Shown here: one piece after another, positions 14,275 through 19,900 of the stretch
How the letters are laid out: each line of letters opens with the position of its first letter
How positions within the stretch are numbered: the stretch's first letter is position 1
Origin: an uncultured Leucobacter sp.
GTDB lineage: Bacteria > Actinomycetota > Actinomycetes > Actinomycetales > Microbacteriaceae
Length of the DNA stretch: 19,900 nt
NCBI GenBank assembly: GCA_945952575.1
Contig: CAMFIY010000010.1
Coordinates: 1-19,900, forward strand
Reading direction: 5' to 3'
Notes under the pieces: model-generated
What the model was told of the DNA's origin: nothing
Databases searched by the model: none
The model's input: only the letters and a program-made list of their open reading frames with translations
Made by a program: the position numbers and the translations under genes

Positions 14275-16068
14275 TCAGTGCTTCTGCGGGGGAGTGAGCC
14301 TGAGCTCGTGGGCGTCGAGCGCCGACTCGGCTGCGCGCAGGGTCTCGCTGCTGTACTGCCCGATGGCGCGCTCTTCGAGCAGCGCCGCCCGCTGTGCGTC
14401 CAGAACGACGCGGGCGAGGCGGAGGTAGCTGAGCGCCTCATCAGCCATGCGCGCCGATTTCTCGGTCGGCGTCGAGGTCGTCTGCGTCATCGTCATGGAG
14501 AATGCGAGCGGCGCGAGCGACTCCCGGACGCTGGCCCGTGCGCGTTTCACCGTGAACTCGGATGGCTCGTGGTGCTCGGGATCCTGCTCGGATCGTTCGT
14601 GCTCGCGCTCGGGCGCTCCCTCCAACGCGGTGGTTCCCTCCGCGACCAGTTCCTTCGAGAGGGAGACGAGCTGCTGCTGGCGGTGGTTGCGTGGGGGGCC
14701 GGCCGGCTTCAGCCGGTGGATCAGCGCCGGGAGGGTGAGCCCGTGCAGCAGCAGGGTGATCACGGCGACGAGGAACGCGATGACGATGAGCTGCGAACGG
14801 TAGGTCACCGTCGTCGGGATCGACTGCGCCGCGGCCAGGGTCACGACGCCGCGCATGCCGCTCCAGCCGAGGATCAACCCGCCGCGGCGATCGAGGCCCT
14901 GCTCCCTGGCGTGCTGCAGGTCGGCCGCGGTACGGGCGGCGATCCGGCTCACCTGACTCAGTCTCGAACGCGCGCGGGTGCCGGTCTCGGGCAGTGACTC
15001 CTCGGGGATCGCCTCGACGCGTTCCGCGAGGCGCTGCATGCCTGCGGCACGCGCCTCGTAGCGCGGCAACGAGCGCTGCAGCGACCAGATCATCGGCACC
15101 ATGAAGCCGACCCGGAGCACGATCAGCACCACCACGACGCCGATCGCGAGCAGCAGGGTGTGAGTGAGCCGCAGGTCGCTGCGGCCCACATCCTCGACCA
15201 GTGCGTGCAGCTCGACGCCCATCAGGAGGAACACGCCGTTCTCGAGCACGAACTGCACCGTGCGCCAGTTCAGCCGCTCGTTGACCCGTGCCGTCGCACT
15301 GAATTTCTTCGCGGCGTGATGCCCCGAGTAGAGGCCGGTCACGACGACCGCGAGGACGCCCGACGCGTTCAGGTACTCGGTCGGCACGAAGGCGATGAAC
15401 GGCACCGCGAAGGAGAGCACGGTGTCGTAGACGGGGTTGCTGAGCTTCGAGCGGACCCAGACCGTGACCATGCCGGCCACCCAGCCGACGAGCACGGCGA
15501 CGACGACCGCGTAGGCGAAGGTGCCGACCGCCTGCCAGAACACGAAGCTGCCGGCGACGGCGGCGAGTGCGGTGCGCAGGAGCACGAGCGAGGTCGCATC
15601 GTTGACGAGGCTCTCGCCCTCGAGGATCGTGACGAGCCGGGGCGGCAGGCCGAGCCGCTTGCCGATCGAGGTGGCCGCCACGGCGTCGGTCGGCGCGACC
15701 ACCGCGCCGAGGGCCACGCCCGCGGCGAACGGCAGGTTCGGCACGACGAGGTGAAGCAGCAGGCCGATGATGAGCGCGGAGACGATCACGAGGACGACTG
15801 AGAGGCCGGCGATCGGCCCGATGTTGCGCCTGAGGTCGAGCACCGGGACGTTGACGGCCGCCGAGTAGAGCAGCGGGGGGAGCACGGCGACCAGGATGAT
15901 CTCGGGCTCGGGCCGGATGAGCGGGACGCCCGGGATGTAGCCCACGCCGATGCCGAGCACGACGAGGATCAGCGGCGCGGCGATGCCGATGCGACCCGAG
16001 AAGATCGCTACCGCGACGACTACGACGATCGCGGCGACGGCGACCAGGAGGAGCTCTTCGAGGTGCAT
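14275..16068 (-). CDS. Sodium/proton antiporter, CPA1 (NhaP/NHE-like) family
   Basis: Membrane exchanger of 597 aa expected to expel sodium or another monovalent cation against protons for pH and salt balance. About 12 membrane segments fill residues 5-480. Ion-binding motifs are visible: VAPTDAVAATS (124-134) with D128, and GESLVNDATSLV (151-162) with the CPA1 Asn-Asp pair N156-D157. A late WSGMRGVVTLA block is also conserved. The last 110 or so residues are a charged cytoplasmic tail, as in TIGR00831-type exchangers. I start it at ATG 16068 (MHLEELLLVAV) because longer frames add a basic, non-membrane leader. A TACCCT box and GGAG lie directly before the ATG. Confidence 0.93.
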   Translation of the reverse strand: MHLEELLLVAVAAIVVVVAVAIFSGRIGIAAPLILVVLGIGVGYIPGVPLIRPEPEIILVAVLPPLLYSAAVNVPVLDLRRNIGPIAGLSVVLVIVSALIIGLLLHLVVPNLPFAAGVALGAVVAPTDAVAATSIGKRLGLPPRLVTILEGESLVNDATSLVLLRTALAAVAGSFVFWQAVGTFAYAVVVAVLVGWVAGMVTVWVRSKLSNPVYDTVLSFAVPFIAFVPTEYLNASGVLAVVVTGLYSGHHAAKKFSATARVNERLNWRTVQFVLENGVFLLMGVELHALVEDVGRSDLRLTHTLLLAIGVVVVLIVLRVGFMVPMIWSLQRSLPRYEARAAGMQRLAERVEAIPEESLPETGTRARSRLSQVSRIAARTAADLQHAREQGLDRRGGLILGWSGMRGVVTLAAAQSIPTTVTYRSQLIVIAFLVAVITLLLHGLTLPALIHRLKPAGPPRNHRQQQLVSLSKELVAEGTTALEGAPEREHERSEQDPEHHEPSEFTVKRARASVRESLAPLAFSMTMTQTTSTPTEKSARMADEALSYLRLARVVLDAQRAALLEERAIGQYSSETLRAAESALDAHELRLTPPQKH

Positions 16069-16080
16069 GGCTCCAGGGTA
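16069..16080 (-). promoter_or_regulatory. Possible leaderless promoter of the antiporter gene
   Basis: On the minus strand TACCCT (16080 down to 16075) fits TANNNT and is 6 nt from the ATG at 16068. The intervening GGAGCC contains a GGAG only 2 nt from the ATG, too close for good ribosome binding. No -35 was found. Confidence 0.3.
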
Positions 16081-16144
16081 GCGGCGACCCCCGACCGGGC
16101 GGAGGCTCGAGTGGACCAGGGTTGCCGCGGTATGGCTGTGCCAA

Positions 16145-17356
16145 TCACTTCGCCGGTCTGATCGCCTCCGCGTTGACCACTTCGACCGGGACCCCGTGGA
16201 ACGCACCCCATGCCCGGGCCGGCGCCGTCAGTCTGCGGAGGCCGATCCGCTTGCGCGGGAACGGCTCGATCTCGATGCGGGTGGCCTTCGCCCGCGTCGT
16301 GCGCGTCCACACCCCGATCACTCTGCCGTGCTCGACCACGGTCGCGCGGAACATCCCGTTGCGTCCCGGAACGATGCGCTCGAAGTTCGCGGGTTCCAGC
16401 ACCGCGCTGCGCTCTGTGTAGCCGAGGAGGTGCTCGTCGAAGCCGGGGAGCAGATGCGGGCCGTCATCTTCGGGCGGGTCGCTCGGCCCCGCCAGGAGCT
16501 CGGGCTGCGCCCAGTGCGTCGCACCGTCGACGTCGACGGCCTCGAGTCGGCCTTCTGCAGCGGCTGCGGCGATGCCTGTGCGCACCTCGCGCAGGCCGAG
16601 ACCGGTCCACCATGCCAGGTCCCGATCCAGAATCGGGCCTCGTCCGCGGGCGAAGCGTGCGGCGATCTCCGCGAGCGCCTCCTCGCCCTCGAGTCGTCGC
16701 GGGGCGCGTATCCATTCCGACGCCAGACGGAAGCGCGGCTCGCCCCCGTCCACCGGGCCGGCCACGATGAGTCCGTTCTGACTCAGCCACCAGATGACGT
16801 GGTAGCGCCACTGACCGAGGCCCGCGCCGGCCTGGCCGGTGATCCCGGCCTCCGACCAGGCCCGACCCAGCTCGTCGCGGCTCAGCGAGTTGCCGCCCGA
16901 GAGCCGCTCGACGGCGACATCGGTCATCTTCGCGAGCGAGGCGTCGTCGAGTCCGAGGAACTCGCGGCGCTTCGCGGCCCCGCGCAGCACCTGTCGTCCG
17001 GTGGCGGCCTGCACCCAGCCGATGTCCTCCGCGGCGAGCACGTGGATGGTGCCGCGCATCGGCCACGAGCGGACGAGGCCGCCGTTGTTGAACGCCTCGA
17101 GCACGTCGGCGTCCACAGTGCCGGGAGCGCGCACGCCGAGCGCCCAGCGCGAGGAGGTCCAGTCCTGTCCCTGCAGCGCGAAGAGGTGCTCGGCGACTGC
17201 GCGCACCCGCTCGGCCCCGGATCCCGCGTCCGCCGAAGTTCCCGGGATCGGCCGCCACAGGCCGAGCGCCCGCATCCGCCAGCCGATCAGATCCTGCACG
17301 CTCGCACCCGACACCGAGCCGCTCGTCGGCCTGGGAGGCGCCGTCGCAGCCGTCAT
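16145..17356 (-). CDS. Winged-helix DNA glycosylase-like protein (AlkZ/YcaQ family, HTH_42)
   Basis: 403 aa, the usual size. Family landmarks are LFALQGQDWTSSRWALGVR at 58-76, RSWPMRGTIHVLAAEDIGW near 115, LLPGFDEHLLGYTER and MFRATVVEHGRVIGVW. Q62-x-Q64 corresponds to the catalytic QxQ motif of AlkZ, the Streptomyces sahachiroi glycosylase that excises azinomycin-type alkylated or crosslinked bases. YcaQ itself has QxD. This predicts base-excision of alkylation or crosslink damage, but many homologues are untested. ATG 17356 overlaps the stop of the flavin oxidoreductase (ATGA), and the frame beyond it upstream is antisense to that gene. The two are therefore co-translated. A Ser/Gly/Pro-rich N-terminal leader of about 18 residues is extra. 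Confidence 0.88.
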   Translation of the reverse strand: MTAATAPPRPTSGSVSGASVQDLIGWRMRALGLWRPIPGTSADAGSGAERVRAVAEHLFALQGQDWTSSRWALGVRAPGTVDADVLEAFNNGGLVRSWPMRGTIHVLAAEDIGWVQAATGRQVLRGAAKRREFLGLDDASLAKMTDVAVERLSGGNSLSRDELGRAWSEAGITGQAGAGLGQWRYHVIWWLSQNGLIVAGPVDGGEPRFRLASEWIRAPRRLEGEEALAEIAARFARGRGPILDRDLAWWTGLGLREVRTGIAAAAAEGRLEAVDVDGATHWAQPELLAGPSDPPEDDGPHLLPGFDEHLLGYTERSAVLEPANFERIVPGRNGMFRATVVEHGRVIGVWTRTTRAKATRIEIEPFPRKRIGLRRLTAPARAWGAFHGVPVEVVNAEAIRPAK

Positions 17357-18453
17357 CGACCGAACCTGGCCCACTGGTACTGCGGGGGCACGAGCTCGTG
17401 CGCATGCTTCGCACGCAGCTGGTGGGCCCAGAAGATCGGCAGGTGCGGGTTCCCCATGAGCGGCCGCCCGAGCGTGATGACGTCGGCCTGGCCGGTCTTG
17501 AGGATCCCCTCCGCCTGCTCGGCGGAGTTGATCTCGCCGACGGCTCCCGCGGGCATCCCGGTCTCGCGCACGCGCGCGGCGACGAACACCTGGTAGGACG
17601 GGCCGACGCCCTCCGGCGCCTCCGGCACGTTGCCTCCGGTCGAGTTGTCGATCAGATCCACGCCGTCCTCGGCCAGCCAGATGGCGAGCTGCGCCGCGTC
17701 GTCCGGTCCGAAGCCTCCTTCGACCCATTCGTCTCCCGAGATGCGGACCATGAGCGGGAGCTCAGCGAACTCCGCACGGATCGCGCGCGCGATCTGCCGC
17801 AGGAGTCGAGCCCGATTCTCCGGGGACCCGCCGTATGCGTCGCTGCGATGGTTGCTCAGCGGCGAGAGGAAGGAATGCAGCAGGTAGCCGTGCGCCGCGT
17901 GCAGTTCGACCACGTCGAAGCCCGCGCGCACCGCCCGCCGCGTCGAGTCCACGAACGCCTCCACGGTTTCCTCGATCTCGGCGACGGTGAGCGCGCGCGG
18001 CACGGCGTAGTCGCCGAACGCGATCGCCGACGGGGCCACCGTCTCCCAGCCGCCCGCATCGAGCGGGATCGACCCTTCGGGCTCGCCCGGGAGATCGCGG
18101 TAGTTGGAGGCCTTGCGGCCGGCGTGGGCGAGCTGGATCCCGATCCGCGCCCCATGGGCCTGGACCATCGGCACGATCCGCGCGAACGCCTGCTCCTGCT
18201 CGTCCGAGTACAGGCCGAGGCAGCCGGGTGTGATCCGTCCCTCCGCCACGACCCCCGTCGCCTCCACCATCACCAGGCCCGCGCCGCCGCGACCGAGGCC
18301 GCCGAGGTGCTGCACATGCCAGTCGCTCGGCACGCCCTCGCCCGGGCCGCTCGGCGCCACCGCCGAGTACTGGCACATCGGGGCCACCCAGAGGCGGTTG
18401 CGGATCTCCAGCTCGCGGAGGGTGAAGGGACGGAAGAGGAGGGGGTCTGCCAT
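17353..18453 (-). CDS. NADH:flavin oxidoreductase, Old Yellow Enzyme of the YqjM/NamA type
   Basis: FMN-dependent ene-reductase of 366 aa that reduces activated C=C bonds (enones, quinones, nitro compounds) with NAD(P)H in the cytosol. YqjM-type residues are visible: C27 and Y29 in APMCQYSA, Q108 in GIQLAHAGRK, the substrate-anion pair H185/H188 in ELHAAHGYL, then SPLSNHRSDAYGGS, and the C-terminal phosphate-binding region ending in ITLGRPLMGNPHLP. ATG 18453 begins MADPLLFRPFTLRELEIRNR as expected. The much longer open frame upstream to 19842 is antisense to the helicase. No Shine-Dalgarno, but TAGACT sits 7 nt before the ATG, suggesting a leaderless message. First gene of a two-gene unit with the AlkZ-like glycosylase. 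Confidence 0.95.
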   Translation of the reverse strand: MADPLLFRPFTLRELEIRNRLWVAPMCQYSAVAPSGPGEGVPSDWHVQHLGGLGRGGAGLVMVEATGVVAEGRITPGCLGLYSDEQEQAFARIVPMVQAHGARIGIQLAHAGRKASNYRDLPGEPEGSIPLDAGGWETVAPSAIAFGDYAVPRALTVAEIEETVEAFVDSTRRAVRAGFDVVELHAAHGYLLHSFLSPLSNHRSDAYGGSPENRARLLRQIARAIRAEFAELPLMVRISGDEWVEGGFGPDDAAQLAIWLAEDGVDLIDNSTGGNVPEAPEGVGPSYQVFVAARVRETGMPAGAVGEINSAEQAEGILKTGQADVITLGRPLMGNPHLPIFWAHQLRAKHAHELVPPQYQWARFGR

Positions 18454-18495
18454 GGTCGAGAGTCTATTGGCGACCCCCGACACTAGTCTTGACGC
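18454..18495. promoter_or_regulatory. Compact 42-bp divergent promoter region, both genes probably leaderless
   Basis: Minus strand: TAGACT (18466 down to 18461) is 7 nt from the ATG at 18453, with a weak -35 (AAGACT) 18 bp upstream. Plus strand: TAGTCT (18484-18489) is 6 nt from the ATG at 18496, with no good -35. Neither gene has a Shine-Dalgarno, and the two polymerase sites would overlap. Confidence 0.5.
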
Positions 18496-19900
18496 ATGAG
18501 CCTGGCGCGGATCCTCGACGAGCTCGCGGGACCGGCCACCCCCGCGGGCGCCACGCCCGAACCCGACGTGCTCTTCACCTCCTTCGAGGGGTGGGCGGCC
18601 GCAGAGCGCGGGCTCCAGCTCTATCCGGCGCAGGAGGAGGCGCTGCTCGGCCTGGCGTTGGGCTCGAACGTCATCCTCGCCACGCCGACTGGCACGGGCA
18701 AATCGCTCGTGGCCCTCGGCGCGCACTTCCTCGCTCTCGCGGAGGGCCGCCGCACGGTCTACACCGCACCCATCAAGGCGCTGGTCAGCGAGAAGTTCTT
18801 CGACCTCACCGCGGTCTTCGGCGCCGAGCGGGTGGGGATGGTCACCGGAGACACGAGCATCAATCCCGACGCCCCGATCCTGTGCTGCACCGCAGAGATC
18901 CTCGCCAATCTCGCGCTGCGGGATGGGTCGGTGGCGGGCATCACCCAGGTGGTCATGGACGAATTCCACTTCTACGCCGAGCCCGACCGAGGCTGGGCCT
19001 GGCAGGTGCCGCTGCTGCTGATGCCGGGTGCGCAGTTCCTGCTGATGTCGGCCACGCTGGGCGACGTCTCGGAGCTCGCGGAGGATCTCACCCGGCGCAC
19101 CTCCCGCGACACCGCCATGGTGACCGGCGTCGAGCGTCCCGTCCCGCTGCACTTCTCCTACGAGATCCGCGCGGCGCACGAGGTGATCGAGCTGCTTCTG
19201 GCCGAGGGCGGCACACCGGCCTACCTCGTCCACTTCAACCAATCCCAGGCGGTCGAGCAGGCGCAGGCGCTCGCCTCGATCCGGCTGCTGGATCGTGCGC
19301 AGCGCGACGAGATCGCCGACGCCATCGGAGACTTCCGCTTCTCGACGGGATTCGGATCCACGCTCTCCCGTCTGGTCAGATCCGGGATCGGCGTGCATCA
19401 CGCGGGCATGCTGCCACGCTACCGGCGCCTGGTCGAGCAGCTCGCGCAGCGCGGGCTGCTCCGCGTCATCTGCGGCACCGACACGCTGGGAGTCGGCATC
19501 AACGTGCCGATCCGCACGGTCGTCGTGACGGCGCTCACGAAGTACGACGGCGAGAAGATGCGGCGGCTGAGCGCACGCGAGTTCCACCAGATCGCCGGTC
19601 GCGCCGGTCGCGCCGGCTTCGACACCGAGGGCGATGTGATCGCGCTCGCCCCCGAGCACGAGGTCGAGAACGCGCGCGCCAGCGCCAAGATCGAGGCGCA
19701 ACGCGCCGCCGGCAAGAAGGTCGGCAAGGGGCCGAAGAAGAAATCGGCGCCGCAGGGCTTCGTCGCCTGGAGCGAGCAGACGCTGGAGAAGCTCGTGGCG
19801 GCCGAGCCGGAGCCGCTCGTGAGCCGGATGAGGATCACGCACGCCATGGTGCTGGGAGTCATCGCTCGCGAAGACCCCGGTGCGTCGAATCGGGATCCGC
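18496..19900 (+). CDS. DExH-box RNA helicase, Ski2-like with probable DUF3516 C-terminus (partial, runs off right edge)
   Basis: At least 468 codons are open to the window edge, with no stop. ATP-dependent RNA helicase core: Q-like YPAQEEALLGL at 43-53, Walker A TPTGTGKS at 63-70, TAPIKALVSEK (motif Ia) at 90-100, TAEIL at 132-136, DEFH at 155-158, SAT at 185-187. RecA domain 2 has GIGVHHAGMLPRYRR, ICGTDTLGVGINVPIRTVV and QIAGRAGR at 365-372. A Lys-rich stretch (about 404-417) follows. The sequence matches, from memory, the actinobacterial helicases that end in DUF3516, which would lie beyond the edge. Probable role in RNA turnover or ribosome-related processing. The start at 18496 is leaderless, with TAGTCT 6 nt upstream. 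Confidence 0.93.
   Translation, partial: MSLARILDELAGPATPAGATPEPDVLFTSFEGWAAAERGLQLYPAQEEALLGLALGSNVILATPTGTGKSLVALGAHFLALAEGRRTVYTAPIKALVSEKFFDLTAVFGAERVGMVTGDTSINPDAPILCCTAEILANLALRDGSVAGITQVVMDEFHFYAEPDRGWAWQVPLLLMPGAQFLLMSATLGDVSELAEDLTRRTSRDTAMVTGVERPVPLHFSYEIRAAHEVIELLLAEGGTPAYLVHFNQSQAVEQAQALASIRLLDRAQRDEIADAIGDFRFSTGFGSTLSRLVRSGIGVHHAGMLPRYRRLVEQLAQRGLLRVICGTDTLGVGINVPIRTVVVTALTKYDGEKMRRLSAREFHQIAGRAGRAGFDTEGDVIALAPEHEVENARASAKIEAQRAAGKKVGKGPKKKSAPQGFVAWSEQTLEKLVAAEPEPLVSRMRITHAMVLGVIAREDPGASNRDP

Noticed and set aside
15448..15457. Extra CGAGCGGACC inside the antiporter gene
   Set aside because: It is a single copy within coding sequence (Val-Arg-Ser codons) without a phased partner, so chance is sufficient.
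18454..19842. Upstream extension of the flavin oxidoreductase frame, antisense to the helicase
   Set aside because: The enzyme family starts at MADPLLFRPF (18453). The extension has no domain and lies opposite a strongly supported helicase.

Overview
This window reads as chromosomal DNA of a high-GC actinobacterium. Three things point to Microbacteriaceae, perhaps close to Leucobacter: the very GC-rich codon third positions, several probably leaderless genes with a -10 box 6-7 nt before the ATG, and an actinobacterial Ski2-like helicase of the type that carries DUF3516. The genus is a guess. No rRNA, tRNA, CRISPR array, transposase or phage gene was seen.

Left block (1-10154) is a small-molecule uptake and redox module. 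On the minus strand lie a large FAD/NAD(P)-binding protein (944-3139), a short-chain dehydrogenase (211-951, overlapping it by 8 bp) and the start of an unrecognised gene running off the left edge. Divergent from them is a plus-strand peptide-type ABC importer: lipoprotein receptor (3412), two permeases (5049, 6029) and a two-domain ATPase (6922), each joined to the next by an ATGA overlap. A single protein follows at 8790 that fuses a cysteine-less CMD-like domain to an AhpD-type peroxidase domain with a complete Glu-Cys-Cys-His set. From memory, such transporters co-occur with CMD, alkylhydroperoxidase and FMN monooxygenase genes of unknown substrate (the KPN_01854/Avi_7170/Avi_7169 families). 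The intergenic region at 3140-3411 holds a promoter, a perfect inverted repeat inside it and a leader hairpin.

Middle block (10155-11824) holds one gene with an AbiEi-like winged-helix start and a nuclease-like C-terminal half. On each side is a structured repeat, the two in opposite orientation, built from a CGAGCGGACC motif and its complement at exact 19- and 31-bp pitches. It is the least explained part of the window.

Right block (11825-19900) is more ordinary: alanine dehydrogenase (ald) divergent from an Lrp/AsnC regulator (aldR-like); a YczE-like membrane protein downstream of a CPA1 sodium/proton antiporter; an AlkZ-like winged-helix DNA glycosylase translationally coupled behind an Old Yellow Enzyme (YqjM-type); and, divergent from these, the N-terminal two-thirds or so of a DExH RNA helicase cut by the right edge.
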